Counted from the first letter of the stretch, positions 19,853-30,988 are shown. The stretch is 64,000 nucleotides of DNA from Pseudomonas abieticivorans (GCF_023509015.1 NZ_CP094975.1:2985501-3049500), one strand, 5' to 3'. The notes: generated by a model from the letters alone, not told the origin. Made by a program: numbers and translations.

Positions 19853-20030
19853 GGCAGTACTCCTGGCAATTGTTCCCGCAAACCCGATCATGAGCGCGTG
19901 ATCGGATCTTGTGAAGTATTTTTTAAAATTAACAAATATTAACATCGCATGTTCGGCGGGCAGGCGCAAGCCCTCGGGAACCGACGGTCAGTTAGGGGGG
20001 ATTTATCCGTGAAAGGTGCGGCGCGGCAAC
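19853..20030 (-). promoter_or_regulatory. Promoter/operator region of the ltn-otn operon
   Basis: This gap between ltnD and the DeoR-type gene is AT-rich around 19910-19945. On the minus strand it holds GTTAAT-ATTT-GTTAAT (two copies one helical turn apart). Nearer the gene is an inverted repeat, CCGATCA (19884-19890) / TGATCGG (19899-19905). One or both could be the operator of the adjacent regulator. A partial REP (ATTTATCCGTGAA) lies at 19995-20016. Assignment is inference from position. Confidence 0.5.
19995..20016. repeat. Partial REP element
   Basis: GGGGGGATTTATCCGTGAAA keeps half of the REP core, next to the stop of the DeoR-type gene; its partner is missing. Confidence 0.55.
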
Positions 20031-20804
20031 TCAGGCCAGCAGCAGATCAACACCCAGCTTGCGCACGCTGTCTGCGGCGCCAGGCGCCAGGGCCTGGTCG
20101 CTGATGATCACATCGAACTGCTCGAGCCCGGCGATCTTGTACATGCCGAAGGTGCCGTACTTGGAACTGGTGGCCACCAGCACGGTTTGCGAAGCCGACT
20201 GCATGGCCACCTGCTTGACCTCCACCTTCAAGGCTGAAGGCGTGGTGATGCCGCGCTGCAAGTCCCAGGAAGCGGTGGACATGAAAGCGATGTCGGTGGC
20301 GATCTGACGCAAGGTGGCCGCTGCCAGGCCGCCGACGCAGGAGCGGTTGGGGTGGTCGAGCAGCCCGCCGGTATGGATGACGTCGACGTGGCTGGCGTCG
20401 GCCAAGGCGTGGACGATACCGAAGTCATTGGTGACCACGGTCATGCCGGTCAGCGCGGCGATATGCGGCACGATCTCCAGGTTGCTGGTGCCGGCATCCA
20501 GGTAGAGGGTCATGTCGGCGCGCAGCAGCCCGGCCGCGAGTTTGGCCATGGCCTGTTTCTGCGGCAATTCCACCACGGCCTTGGATTGATGGCTGGGCTC
20601 GCTGTGCAGCTGGCTGGCAATGCGCACCCCGCCGGTCACCGAATAGGCGCGGCCTTCCTGCTCGAGCAGGGCAATGTCGCGCCGCGCGGTCATGTGCGAG
20701 CAGTCGAACATTTCCATCAGCTGATGAACGCTGAGCACCTGATGCTTGCGCAACTGGCGAAGGATAAGCTCGCGGCGCTGGTCGGGGATCATCGGGGCAG
20801 ACAT
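20031..20804 (-). CDS. DeoR/GlpR-family transcriptional regulator
   Basis: 257-aa DeoR-type repressor. The N-terminal winged HTH is RRELILRQLRKHQVLSVHQL, then MEMFDCSHMTARRDIALLEQ, with the signature DeoR recognition helix. The sensor domain contains YLDAGTSNLEIVPHIAALTG and VVTNDFGIVHALAD of the sugar-phosphate isomerase-like fold. Effectors of this family are phosphorylated sugars, so 3-oxo-tetronate 4-phosphate or a related intermediate is plausible. It lies just upstream of, and in the same direction as, the ltn-otn operon and is its likely controller. The ATG at 20804 has AGGA seven bases upstream; a TTG at 20810 would be too close to that site. Confidence 0.88.
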   Translation of the reverse strand: MSAPMIPDQRRELILRQLRKHQVLSVHQLMEMFDCSHMTARRDIALLEQEGRAYSVTGGVRIASQLHSEPSHQSKAVVELPQKQAMAKLAAGLLRADMTLYLDAGTSNLEIVPHIAALTGMTVVTNDFGIVHALADASHVDVIHTGGLLDHPNRSCVGGLAAATLRQIATDIAFMSTASWDLQRGITTPSALKVEVKQVAMQSASQTVLVATSSKYGTFGMYKIAGLEQFDVIISDQALAPGAADSVRKLGVDLLLA

Positions 20805-20887
20805 GCGCAATCCTGAAGAGGTCGTTAAGCGCCTATCTTAGCGCGTTGGCCTTTTCGCCGGCGAGCCGCGAAAAGGCCATTCTCGCT

Positions 20888-22132
20888 TTAGCTTTCGGCA
20901 GGCTCGCGGGTCACTGACTTGACCAGCTTGCCGATGCTCAGGCCCTGCAGCAGGATCGAGGACAGCACCACGATGTAGGTGATACTCAGCAGCAGGTCGC
21001 GCTCGGGGCCCAACGGCAGGGCCAGCGCCAGTGCCACCGAGACGCCACCGCGCAAGCCGCCCCAGGTCAGGATGCGAATGGTGCCCTTGGGAACGCTGCG
21101 CCAGCGGCGCAGCAACAGGATGGCCGGCGCCACGGTGAGCAAGCGTGACAGCAGGATTGCCACCGCCAGCAGGCTGGCGGCCAGCATGTGCAGCCAGGAG
21201 AACGGCAGCAGCAACAGTTCCATGCCGATCAGCGCGAACAGCAGGGCGTTGAGCATGTCATCCAGCAATTCCCAGAAACCGTCCATGTAGCGCCGGGTCA
21301 TGTCGTTCATCGCCAGCTTGCGGCCCAGGTTGCCGATGATCAGCCCGGCCACCACCATCGCGATCGGTGCCGACACATGCAGTTCGGTGGCCATCGCCGA
21401 ACCGCCGATCACCAGCGCCAGGGTCAGCATGACCTCCACCTGGTATTGCTCGATGCTCTTGATCATGCGGTACACCACGTAGCCGATTAGCGCGCCGAAC
21501 AGCACGCCACCGATGGCCTCGTGGGCAAACAGCAGGGCCGTTTCGCTGACCGTGGGCTGCTCGCCCTGGGCGACGATGCCCAGCAACACGGTAAACACCA
21601 CCACCGCGGTACCATCGTTGAACAACGATTCGCCGACGATCGTGGTTTTCAGTGGCTTGGAAGCATTGGCCGTACGCAGCACGCCGAGTACCGCGATGGG
21701 GTCGGTGGGCGAGATCAGTGCACCAAACAGCAGGCAGTACAGGAAGCTCACGTGCCAGCCGAACATGGCGAAAATCCAGTAAGCCAGCGTGCCGATCACG
21801 AAGGTGGCGATCAATACGCCGAACGTCGCCAGCAGGCCGATGGGCCAGCGGTAACTGCGCAGGTCACTCAGGTTCACGTGCAGGGCGCCGGCGAACAGCA
21901 GGAACGACAGCATCCAGTTCATCAACAGGTCGCCAAAGTCGATCTGGCCGATCAGGCCTTGCACGCGGTCTTCAAGGCCGGGGTAGCCGAGAAAGCTCAG
22001 GCCCTGCAAAAGCAAGGAAAACATCAATGCCGTGACCATCACGCCGATGGTAGGTGGCAGGCCGATAAAGCGGAAATTGACGTAGGTGAGGAGGGTGGTG
22101 AGGCAAATAAACGCGGCGACTAGCTCGAGCAT
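20888..22132 (-). CDS. CPA1-family sodium:proton antiporter
   Basis: 414-aa membrane protein with about 12 helices of the monovalent cation:proton antiporter-1 (NhaP/NHE-like) family. LFGALISPTDPIAVLGVL is the family's signature segment, and GESLFNDGTAVVVFTVLLG contains the ND ion-site pair. RILTWGGLRGGVSVALALAL lies near the C-terminus. It exchanges Na+ (or K+) for protons at the inner membrane. The ATG at 22132 has GGGAG at good spacing; a start at 22144 lacks one. No large C-terminal regulatory domain is present. Confidence 0.92.
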   Translation of the reverse strand: MLELVAAFICLTTLLTYVNFRFIGLPPTIGVMVTALMFSLLLQGLSFLGYPGLEDRVQGLIGQIDFGDLLMNWMLSFLLFAGALHVNLSDLRSYRWPIGLLATFGVLIATFVIGTLAYWIFAMFGWHVSFLYCLLFGALISPTDPIAVLGVLRTANASKPLKTTIVGESLFNDGTAVVVFTVLLGIVAQGEQPTVSETALLFAHEAIGGVLFGALIGYVVYRMIKSIEQYQVEVMLTLALVIGGSAMATELHVSAPIAMVVAGLIIGNLGRKLAMNDMTRRYMDGFWELLDDMLNALLFALIGMELLLLPFSWLHMLAASLLAVAILLSRLLTVAPAILLLRRWRSVPKGTIRILTWGGLRGGVSVALALALPLGPERDLLLSITYIVVLSSILLQGLSIGKLVKSVTREPAES

Positions 22133-22310
22133 CCGGGCTCCCATGGTGGTTTTTAGCGAAGGTATAGAGGTTGGATGCCCTGGGGGTGGCTGGGGGCACA
22201 GCGGGTTGGACCTTGGGATTGTGGGTGGGTTCGGCCCTCACTACGGTCTAGACGCTACCCCCGCCAACTGCTACAGATTGCGCTCCAAAAGAAACAGCAA
22301 GGACCGCCAC

Positions 22311-23144
22311 GTGTTAGCAACAACCCTGGTACTGCTCGCCGCCGTCCTGCACGCCGCCTGGAACACCCTGATCAAGTTCAGCGCCGAGCGCCTGCTGGTG
22401 ATTGCCAGCATGGACACCGTGGCGCTGTTGTTTGTCGTGGCACTGGTGGGGTTTGTCGATATTCCGCCGGCCGAGGTGTGGCCCTGGATGCTGGCGTCGG
22501 CCGGGTTTGAGCTGCTGTATCGCTATCTGTTGATTCAAGCCTATCGGGTGGGGGACCTGGGGTTGGTCTACCCGCTGATGCGTGGCTTGTCGCCCTTGGT
22601 GGTGTTGGCGTTGACCCTGACCTTTGCCGGCGAGGTGCTGACCACGCAACAGATCCTCGGGATTTTGCTGATACCGTGTGGCATGGCCTGCTTGCTGTGG
22701 CAGGGCGGGGGTGGTGATCGCTTGCCATGGACGATGCTGCCGGTGGTGGCGTTGATCGGCTTGTGCATTGGCAGTTATACGTGGCTGGACGGCCAAGCAT
22801 TGCGGCGCTGGTCGCACCCCTTGGATTACCTGGTGTGGTTGACCTTGATCAGTGCCTGGCCATTCCCATTGGTGGCGCTTGTGAGCAAGCGCGAAAGCTT
22901 CAGGTATTTCTGGAAAACCCAGTGGAAGTTGGGGGTGACGGTCGGCTTTTTCGTGCTGTTCAGTTACGCTCTGGTGCTCTGGGCCATGCAGTTGGGCTCG
23001 GTGGCAGAGGCCGCGGCGCTGCGCGAGATCAGCGTCATCCTGGTGGTGCTGTTTGGCATGCGTTACCTGAAAGAACCGTTCGGCCGGCCCAGGCTCATCG
23101 CCTGCGCATTGGTGCTGATTGGCATGTTGATCATGAAATTTTAA
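22311..23144 (+). CDS. DMT-family (EamA) membrane transporter
   Basis: 277-aa protein with about ten membrane segments in two EamA repeats: LVLLAAVLHAAWNTLIKFSA at the start, VYPLMRGLSPLVVLALTLTF in repeat one and LREISVILVVLFGMRYLKEP in repeat two. DMT proteins export metabolites or act as sugar/amino-acid permeases; the substrate cannot be read. The start is GTG at 22311, with AAGGA 7-8 bases before it. The in-frame ATGs further upstream lie in the divergent promoter region and would add non-family sequence. The next gene follows after 14 bases. Confidence 0.87.
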   Translation: MLATTLVLLAAVLHAAWNTLIKFSAERLLVIASMDTVALLFVVALVGFVDIPPAEVWPWMLASAGFELLYRYLLIQAYRVGDLGLVYPLMRGLSPLVVLALTLTFAGEVLTTQQILGILLIPCGMACLLWQGGGGDRLPWTMLPVVALIGLCIGSYTWLDGQALRRWSHPLDYLVWLTLISAWPFPLVALVSKRESFRYFWKTQWKLGVTVGFFVLFSYALVLWAMQLGSVAEAAALREISVILVVLFGMRYLKEPFGRPRLIACALVLIGMLIMKF

Positions 23145-23158
23145 TAAGAGAGCTGCTT

Positions 23159-23548
23159 ATGACCGTTGCATTCTGGTGTGTCCTGATCGCCCTGTTTCTT
23201 CCCTATATCTGTACCGGGGTTGCCAAGTTCAGCGGTGGCAAGTTCGGGCCACGGCAAAACCATGACCCGCGCACTTTCCTCGACAACCTGGAAGGCTTTG
23301 CCAAGCGGGCTCATGCCGCGCAATTGAATAGCTTCGAGATCAACCCGGCATTCATTGCCGCCGTGATCATTTCCGACATCGTGGGTAACGCCCAGCAAGT
23401 AACCATGGACGTTATGTCGGTAATGTTCATCACCAGCCGGCTGCTGTACATCATCTGCTACCTGGCGGATTGGGCGATGTTGCGCTCGCTGGTCTGGTTC
23501 GTTGGCGTTGGGTTGATCGTAAGTTTCTTCTTTGTCTCGGTGAGCTGA
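23159..23548 (+). CDS. MAPEG-family membrane protein
   Basis: 129-aa protein with four membrane segments, matching the small bacterial MAPEG group (membrane-associated proteins in eicosanoid and glutathione metabolism). DNLEGFAKRAHAAQLNSFEI with its conserved Arg, Asn and Glu is the family signature, followed by FITSRLLYIICYLADWAMLR. Bacterial function is mostly unknown; glutathione-dependent detoxification is the usual guess. It is 14 bases downstream of the DMT gene and 4 bases upstream of a cytochrome c gene, so all three are likely co-transcribed. Confidence 0.9.
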   Translation: MTVAFWCVLIALFLPYICTGVAKFSGGKFGPRQNHDPRTFLDNLEGFAKRAHAAQLNSFEINPAFIAAVIISDIVGNAQQVTMDVMSVMFITSRLLYIICYLADWAMLRSLVWFVGVGLIVSFFFVSVS

Positions 23549-23552
23549 GCAA

Positions 23553-24002
23553 ATGACCAATAAAGCATTCGCCATTGCTCTGCTGGCCTGCCTTGCCTTG
23601 AGCGCTTGCGGGGGTGTGGACCCCAACTCGCCGTTGGGCCAGCGCAAGGCCATCTTCAAGCAGATGCTCAAGACCAGTGAAGACATGGGCGGGATGTTGC
23701 GCGGACGGTTGCCGTTCGATGGGCCGACATTTGCCCAGAACGCCCTTAAACTGGACAGCTTGTCCCATCAGCCTTGGGCGCATTTTCCGCAGGTCAGGGA
23801 AGAGGACCACACCAGTGCCAAGGCTGATGTGTGGGAGAAGCAGGCGCATTTCCAGCAGTTGGCTCGCTCGCTGGAGTCAGCGACCGGCGAGTTGGTGATC
23901 GCCAGCCAGGCCCAGCCGCTGAATGCGCCGGACCTGGCCCTGCCCATGCAGAAGGTCGAAGACACCTGCAAGGCATGTCACAAGGAGTTTCGCGACCACT
24001 GA
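23553..24002 (+). CDS. Class II (c'-type) cytochrome c lipoprotein
   Basis: 149 aa. A lipoprotein signal peptide ends in LALSACGG, with the lipobox Cys at about residue 19. The mature domain is alpha-helical (RKAIFKQMLKTSEDMGGMLR) and ends with CKACHKEFRDH, a single CxxCH heme site at the very C-terminus. That arrangement is typical of cytochrome c'/c-556 four-helix bundles. It should be anchored to a membrane facing the periplasm and carry one covalent heme. The partner is unknown; it is coupled to the MAPEG gene (4-base gap). Confidence 0.88.
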   Translation: MTNKAFAIALLACLALSACGGVDPNSPLGQRKAIFKQMLKTSEDMGGMLRGRLPFDGPTFAQNALKLDSLSHQPWAHFPQVREEDHTSAKADVWEKQAHFQQLARSLESATGELVIASQAQPLNAPDLALPMQKVEDTCKACHKEFRDH

Positions 24003-24009
24003 GTGGGGG

Positions 24010-24405
24010 TTACTTGTCGAGCTCGTCCACCGCTTCCTGCAATTCCTTGCGCGATTCGGCGAGCTTGTCTTTGCGTGAGTTGATCTTGTCCGAATCGCCT
24101 TTTTTCATGGCCTTGTCGAGGTCGCTCTGGCGCTTGTTGACCTCACGCTTGGCATCCAGCACTTTGTTTTCGCGCTCTTTCTGCAGGCCGGCGTCGGTGC
24201 AGTTGGCCTTGATTTCACTCAGGGCTTTTTCCAGCCCGGCTTGCTGGTTGCCGTTGCCAGCGGCCTTGGCTTGGTCGATCTGGGTTTGCACGGCCTGTTG
24301 CTTGGCCGCGCAGCCGGTGAGCTCCGGAGTGTCTTCGGCTGCCAGCAATGCAGTGGATGAGAAGCTGAACAGGGCCGTTATGGCCAGCAGAGGTAAGGTT
24401 TTCAT
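24010..24405 (-). CDS. DUF1090 periplasmic protein (YqjC type)
   Basis: 131 aa. A signal peptide (MKTLPLLAITALFSFSSTAL) precedes a charged alpha-helical domain: GCAAKQQAVQTQIDQAKAAG, then CTDAGLQKERENKVLDAKRE, ending in heptad-like helices rich in Lys, Asp and Glu. The two spaced Cys and the length fit DUF1090 (E. coli YqjC). Function is unknown; expected in the periplasm. GGAG upstream supports the ATG at 24405. Convergent with the cytochrome c gene. Confidence 0.85.
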   Translation of the reverse strand: MKTLPLLAITALFSFSSTALLAAEDTPELTGCAAKQQAVQTQIDQAKAAGNGNQQAGLEKALSEIKANCTDAGLQKERENKVLDAKREVNKRQSDLDKAMKKGDSDKINSRKDKLAESRKELQEAVDELDK

Positions 24406-24488
24406 GGTGACTCCGTAAAAATACCGCTCCATTGGAGAACTAATTGAGGCGTTTGTCTGTAGGAAGTTTCTGATTCCGGTTCAAGGTA

Positions 24489-26207
<1,719 letters not shown>

Positions 26208-26269
26208 CTATGACGTGCACAGGTCGGAATAACCTGTTGCCACCGGTTTCATGTTTAAGGGTGAAATTG

Positions 26270-26356
26270 GATGGAGGTATCCGCGAAAAAAAACGCCGCG
26301 ATACGTCAGGCGTATCGCGGCGTTTTTTTCGCGGATGAATCCGCTCCTACCAGGCA
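26270..26356. terminator. Terminator stem nested between REP arms, downstream of metK
   Basis: AAAAAACGCCGCGATACG / CGTATCGCGGCGTTTTTT form a long GC-rich stem flanked by A- and T-runs (about 26285-26333). Outside it are TATCCGCGAA and TTCGCGGATGAATCCGCTCC, REP arms in inverted order. It lies between metK and ligB and can stop transcription in both directions. The remainder of this gap shows nothing further. Confidence 0.88.
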
Positions 26357-26362
26357 GCCGTA

Positions 26363-27553
26363 TTACAGGCCGGCTGCGGCGCGCAGGCCTTCGGCGCGGT
26401 CGGTGCGCTCCCAGGTGAACGCGGTGAAGGTGTCATCACCCACGGTCATTTCGTACGGGGTACGGCCGAAGTGGCCGTAGGCCGCGGTGGCCTGGTACAT
26501 CGGGTGCAGCAGGTCGAGCATTTTGGTGATCGCGTACGGACGCAGGTCGAAGTGCTCGCGGACCAGTTGGACGATCTTGCTGTCCGACAGCTTGCCGGTA
26601 CCGAAGGTGTTGATCGAGATCGAGGTAGGCTGGGCCACGCCGATGGCGTAGGAAACCTGGATCTCGCAACGATCGGCCAGGCCGGCGGCGACGATGTTCT
26701 TGGCAACGTAACGGCCCACGTAGGCAGCCGAACGGTCAACCTTGGATGGGTCCTTGCCGGAGAATGCACCGCCACCGTGGCGGGCCATGCCGCCGTAGGT
26801 GTCGACGATGATCTTGCGGCCGGTCAGGCCGCAGTCGCCCACTGGGCCACCGATAATGAAGTTGCCAGTCGGGTTGATGTGGAACTGGGTGTCCTTGTGC
26901 AGCAACTCGGCTGGCAGCACTTGCTTGACGATCAGTTCCATCACGCCTTCACGCAGGTCGGCGTAGGACACTTCCGGGTTGTGCTGGGTCGACAGTACGA
27001 CAGCGTCGATACCCACGACCTTGCCGCCTTCGTAACGGCAGGTGACCTGGGACTTGGCATCCGGGCGCAGCCATGGCAGTTCGCCGGCCTTGCGCGCTTC
27101 GGCCTGGCGTTCTACCAGGCGGTGCGAGAAGCAGATCGGCGCGGGCATCAGCACGTCGGTTTCGTTGCTGGCGTAACCGAACATCAGGCCCTGGTCGCCG
27201 GCACCCTGGTCTTCAGGCTTGCTGCGGTCAACGCCTTGGGCGATGTCCACCGACTGTTTGCCGATGATGTTCATGACAGCGCACGTGGCACCGTCAAAAC
27301 CGACGTCGGAGCTGTTGTAGCCGATGTCGACGATCACTTTACGAACGATGTCTTCCAGGTCTACCCAGGCTGAAGTGGTCACTTCGCCGGCGATGATGGC
27401 AACGCCGGTTTTCACCAGGGTCTCGCACGCCACGCGGGCGAACTTGTCTTGAGCAATGATGGCGTCCAGCACCGCGTCGGAAATCTGGTCGGCGATTTTA
27501 TCCGGATGCCCTTCGGACACGGACTCGGAAGTGAAAAGGGAGTGTTCGCTCAT
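26363..27553 (-). CDS. metK: S-adenosylmethionine synthetase
   Basis: 396 aa. It makes SAM from methionine and ATP. Signatures in order are [36 protein letters not shown] (ATP-binding hexapeptide region), [20 protein letters not shown] and [19 protein letters not shown]. Length is normal. The ATG at 27553 follows the ArsR/methyltransferase gene by only 19 bases, so metK is co-transcribed with it and shares the palindromic control site upstream of that gene. Confidence 0.98.
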   Translation of the reverse strand: MSEHSLFTSESVSEGHPDKIADQISDAVLDAIIAQDKFARVACETLVKTGVAIIAGEVTTSAWVDLEDIVRKVIVDIGYNSSDVGFDGATCAVMNIIGKQSVDIAQGVDRSKPEDQGAGDQGLMFGYASNETDVLMPAPICFSHRLVERQAEARKAGELPWLRPDAKSQVTCRYEGGKVVGIDAVVLSTQHNPEVSYADLREGVMELIVKQVLPAELLHKDTQFHINPTGNFIIGGPVGDCGLTGRKIIVDTYGGMARHGGGAFSGKDPSKVDRSAAYVGRYVAKNIVAAGLADRCEIQVSYAIGVAQPTSISINTFGTGKLSDSKIVQLVREHFDLRPYAITKMLDLLHPMYQATAAYGHFGRTPYEMTVGDDTFTAFTWERTDRAEGLRAAAGL

Positions 27554-27572
27554 TTCGATAGTTTTCCTGAGT

Positions 27573-28568
27573 TTACCGATGGAGGGGGTTGCCAGCCGGC
27601 CGTTGAAAATGGCGGACCTGGATCTGGAAACCATTACGTAAGCCTACATAGAGGCCTTCCCCGGGAACGAGTCCCGCAGCGGTGGCCCAACGGGCCAGAT
27701 CTTCCTGTTCAAAACCTAGCCAGAGATCACCGCAGGCCTCTCTGGCCCAGCTCTGGTCATGGCTGCACAACTCGGTGACCAGCAAGCTGCCACCTGGGGT
27801 GATGCGGGCGGCCAACTGCTTGAAGGCTTGGGCGGGGTCGCTGAAGTGGTGCAGCACCATGTTCAGCACCACGCAATCGGCAGCGATGGCGCAGTCGCCC
27901 AGGGCATCGGCCAGATGCAGTTGCACATTGCCCAGGGCCAGGCGTTGGCACACCTGGCGCGCCAGGTCGAGCATGTCGGCGCTGTTATCCAGTGCGCTGA
28001 CCTGGCTGAAACGGCGGGCCAGCTCAGGGAGGAACTCGCCGTCACCCGGGCCAATTTCCAGTGCCGTGGCCTGTTCGCCGAAGCTGAGGCTATCGAGCAG
28101 CGACAGCAGGCTCTCGCGATATTGCGCCAGGCCTGCGATCAGGTCTTGCTGCGCACGAAACTTCTCTTCCATGCGCGAGAAAAAGTCTTTGCTGGCCGCC
28201 GCTCGCTGACGTTGCACGGTGGCCATGCGCGCCTGCGCCTCGACCGGCAATTGCAGGCAGTCCACCTCGTCGAGCAGGGCGGCGTGCAGGCGCCCGCCCA
28301 GCAGCCCGGCGTCGGGCAGGGCACGACGGTAGAAAATGGCATTGCCTTCGCGACGGGTGGCCACCAGTTCTGCCTGGGCCAGCACCTTGAGGTGGTGGCT
28401 CATGCCGGACTGGCCGATACCAAAGATCTGCGCCAGCTCCAGTACGCCGAACGAATCGTTGGCCAGGGCGCGCAATACGTTCAGCCGCAGCGGGTCGCCG
28501 CCGGCCTTGCACAGGGCAGCCAGCTCATCGCTTTGTTCATGACGGATCGTGGGCACGCGTAGGTTCAT
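27573..28568 (-). CDS. ArsR-family regulator fused to a SAM-dependent methyltransferase domain
   Basis: 331 aa. Residues 1-100 form an ArsR winged [23 protein letters not shown], then [20 protein letters not shown]. From about 150 there is a class I methyltransferase fold: [20 protein letters not shown] (motif I), [32 protein letters not shown] and [12 protein letters not shown]. The SAM fold probably senses SAM or SAH rather than methylating. Position ahead of metK, and the known SahR group of ArsR regulators of the SAH cycle, suggest it governs SAM/SAH balance; the exact effector is inferred. A perfect 26-bp palindrome lies 41 bases upstream of its ATG. Confidence 0.87.
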   Translation of the reverse strand: MNLRVPTIRHEQSDELAALCKAGGDPLRLNVLRALANDSFGVLELAQIFGIGQSGMSHHLKVLAQAELVATRREGNAIFYRRALPDAGLLGGRLHAALLDEVDCLQLPVEAQARMATVQRQRAAASKDFFSRMEEKFRAQQDLIAGLAQYRESLLSLLDSLSFGEQATALEIGPGDGEFLPELARRFSQVSALDNSADMLDLARQVCQRLALGNVQLHLADALGDCAIAADCVVLNMVLHHFSDPAQAFKQLAARITPGGSLLVTELCSHDQSWAREACGDLWLGFEQEDLARWATAAGLVPGEGLYVGLRNGFQIQVRHFQRPAGNPLHR

Positions 28569-28608
28569 AGGGCCGGCAGTCTAGACACGGTGAACAATCG
28601 CTGCAAGA

Positions 28609-28634
28609 GCAATATCAAAAAGTTTTGATATTGC
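28609..28634. promoter_or_regulatory. Perfect palindrome, probable operator of the ArsR-type regulator
   Basis: GCAATATCAAAA, two bases (AG), then TTTTGATATTGC: twelve-base arms with no mismatch, far more AT-rich than the surroundings. It lies between the divergent ArsR-metK unit (ATG 28568) and tkt (ATG 28827). It is too symmetrical and AT-centred for a terminator of either gene (no T-run follows). The size suits a dimeric ArsR winged-helix protein. Confidence 0.75.
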
Positions 28635-28826
28635 CTGATCAGCGGAGCCGAATGGCCCGATCGGGAGTCCATTGCAGACAAACGTTGGAAGCCGGCCGAC
28701 ATTTAGCCCAATGAACGCAGGAAAAACGCTGCACAGTGACCATCTGTCATTGCCCAGAGGCACGTGCCTAGGGGAAAATGCCGGTCTTTTCCAATTCCGT
28801 ATCATTCAAGCCCCAGGAGATAAGCG

Positions 28827-30824
28827 ATGCCCAGCCGTCGTGAGCGTGCCAACGCCATTCGTGCCCTCAGCATGGATGCCGTGCAAAAAGCCAACAGCGG
28901 CCATCCCGGTGCCCCGATGGGCATGGCGGATATCGCCGAAGTACTTTGGCGGGATTTCTTGAAGCACAACCCGACCAATCCGTCGTTCGCCAACCGTGAC
29001 CGCTTCATCATGTCCAACGGCCATGGTTCGATGCTGGTCTATTCGTTGCTGCACCTGACCGGTTACGACCTGTCCATCGACGACCTGAAGAACTTCCGCC
29101 AGTTGCACAGCCGCACCCCGGGCCACCCGGAGTACGGTTACACCCCAGGCGTTGAAACCACCACCGGCCCGCTGGGCCAAGGCCTGGCCAATGCGGTGGG
29201 CTTTGCCATTGCCGAGAAAACCCTGGCGGCACAGTTCAACCGTCCGGGCCATAACGTCGTTGATCACCACACCTACGTATTCCTGGGTGATGGCTGCATG
29301 ATGGAAGGCATTTCCCACGAAGTCAGCTCCCTGGCCGGTACCTTGGGCCTGAACAAGCTGATCGCCTTCTACGACGACAACGGCATTTCCATCGACGGCG
29401 AAGTCGAAGGCTGGTTCACCGACGACACGCCAAAGCGTTTCGAAGCCTACAACTGGCAGGTCATCCGCAATGTCGACGGCCATGACGCCGACGAGATCAA
29501 GATGGCCATCGAGACGGCGCGCAAAAGCGACCGCCCGACCCTGATCTGCTGCAAGACCATCATCGGTTTTGGCTCGCCTAACAAGCAGGGCAAGGAAGAG
29601 TCCCACGGTGCTGCCCTGGGTGCTGAAGAAATCGCCCTGACCCGCGCCGCGCTGAAGTGGAACTACGGCCCGTTCGAAATCCCGGCTGATATCTATGCCG
29701 AGTGGGACGCCAAGGAAGCCGGTCGCGCCCTGGAAGCCGAGTGGGACCAGCGCTTTGCTGCCTACGCCGCCGCGCACCCTGAGCTGGCCAATGAATTCAT
29801 CCGCCGCATGGCCGGTGAAATGCCAGCCGACTTCGCGCAAAAGGCCGATGCCTGGATCGCCGAAGTGGTAGCCAAGGGCGAAACCATCGCCAGCCGCAAA
29901 GCCAGCCAGAACGCCCTGAATGCCTTTGGCCCGCTGCTGCCGGAACTGCTGGGCGGCTCGGCTGACCTGGCCAGCTCCAACCTGACTTTCTGGAAAGGCA
30001 GCCAGAGCATCAGCGCCGAAGCACCAGGCGGCAACTACCTGCACTACGGTGTGCGTGAGTTCGGCATGAGCGCGATCATGAACGGTATCGCCCTGCACGG
30101 CGGCTTCGTGCCGTACGGCGCAACCTTCCTGATCTTCATGGAATACGCGCGCAATGCCGTGCGCATGTCGGCGCTGATGAAGAAGCGCATCATCTACGTG
30201 TTCACCCACGACTCCATCGGCCTGGGCGAAGACGGTCCGACTCACCAGCCGATCGAGCAACTGGCCAGCCTGCGTTGCACGCCGAACCTGGACACCTGGC
30301 GCCCGGCTGACGCCGTGGAGTCGGCAGTGGCCTGGAAACACGCCATCCAGCGCAAGGATGGCCCTTCGGCGCTGATCTTCTCCCGTCAGAACCTGCAGAA
30401 CCAACCGCGCGACGCGGCCCAGCTGGCTGATGTAGAGCGTGGCGCCTACGTGCTCAAAGACTGCGAAGGCGAGCCGGAGCTGATCCTGATCGCCACCGGT
30501 TCCGAAGTTGACCTGGCCGTGAAGGCCCAGGCCCAACTGGCTGCCCAAGGCCGCAAGGTACGCGTCGTCTCGATGCCGTGCACCAGCGTGTTCGATGCCC
30601 AGGACGCCGGCTACAAGCAGGCCGTGCTGCCGCTGCAGGTCAGTGCCCGTATTGCCATCGAAGCGGCCCATGCCGACTACTGGTACAAGTACGTGGGCCT
30701 GGAAGGCCGCGTGATCGGCATGACCACCTTCGGCGAATCGGCCCCTGCGGCCGCCTTGTTCGAAGAGTTCGGTTTTACCGTGGAAAACGTCGTCGGCACT
30801 GCTGAAGAGCTGCTGGAAGACTGA
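28827..30824 (+). CDS. tkt: Transketolase
   Basis: 665-aa thiamine-diphosphate enzyme of the pentose phosphate pathway, moving two-carbon units between sugar phosphates. Motifs in order: [40 protein letters not shown], the ThDP motif [20 protein letters not shown] and [20 protein letters not shown]. Full length. AGGAGAT upstream supports the ATG. It opens the tkt-epd-pgk-fba central-carbon run and is divergent from the ArsR-metK unit, sharing the intergenic palindrome. Confidence 0.98.
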   Translation: MPSRRERANAIRALSMDAVQKANSGHPGAPMGMADIAEVLWRDFLKHNPTNPSFANRDRFIMSNGHGSMLVYSLLHLTGYDLSIDDLKNFRQLHSRTPGHPEYGYTPGVETTTGPLGQGLANAVGFAIAEKTLAAQFNRPGHNVVDHHTYVFLGDGCMMEGISHEVSSLAGTLGLNKLIAFYDDNGISIDGEVEGWFTDDTPKRFEAYNWQVIRNVDGHDADEIKMAIETARKSDRPTLICCKTIIGFGSPNKQGKEESHGAALGAEEIALTRAALKWNYGPFEIPADIYAEWDAKEAGRALEAEWDQRFAAYAAAHPELANEFIRRMAGEMPADFAQKADAWIAEVVAKGETIASRKASQNALNAFGPLLPELLGGSADLASSNLTFWKGSQSISAEAPGGNYLHYGVREFGMSAIMNGIALHGGFVPYGATFLIFMEYARNAVRMSALMKKRIIYVFTHDSIGLGEDGPTHQPIEQLASLRCTPNLDTWRPADAVESAVAWKHAIQRKDGPSALIFSRQNLQNQPRDAAQLADVERGAYVLKDCEGEPELILIATGSEVDLAVKAQAQLAAQGRKVRVVSMPCTSVFDAQDAGYKQAVLPLQVSARIAIEAAHADYWYKYVGLEGRVIGMTTFGESAPAAALFEEFGFTVENVVGTAEELLED

Positions 30825-30837
30825 TCCCTGGCTGTAC

Positions 30838-30946
30838 CGCTCCTACCGTTTGTGTAGGAGCGGATTCATCCGCGAAAGCCACGCCACGGCTTGCCTGATA
30901 CACCGTGGCGCGGCTTTCGCGGATGAATCCGCTTCTACAGCGGTAG
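30838..30946. repeat. REP pair between tkt and epd
   Basis: GTAGGAGCGGATTCATCCGC and TTCGCGGATGAATCCGCTTC face each other, with an inner pairing CCACGCCACGG / CCGTGGCGCGG extending the stem. The whole forms a large hairpin that probably separates tkt from epd-pgk expression. Confidence 0.88.
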
Positions 30947-30988
30947 GGGGCGAACCTTGCGTTGATGATGGTTTCCAGTGAGTACCTC

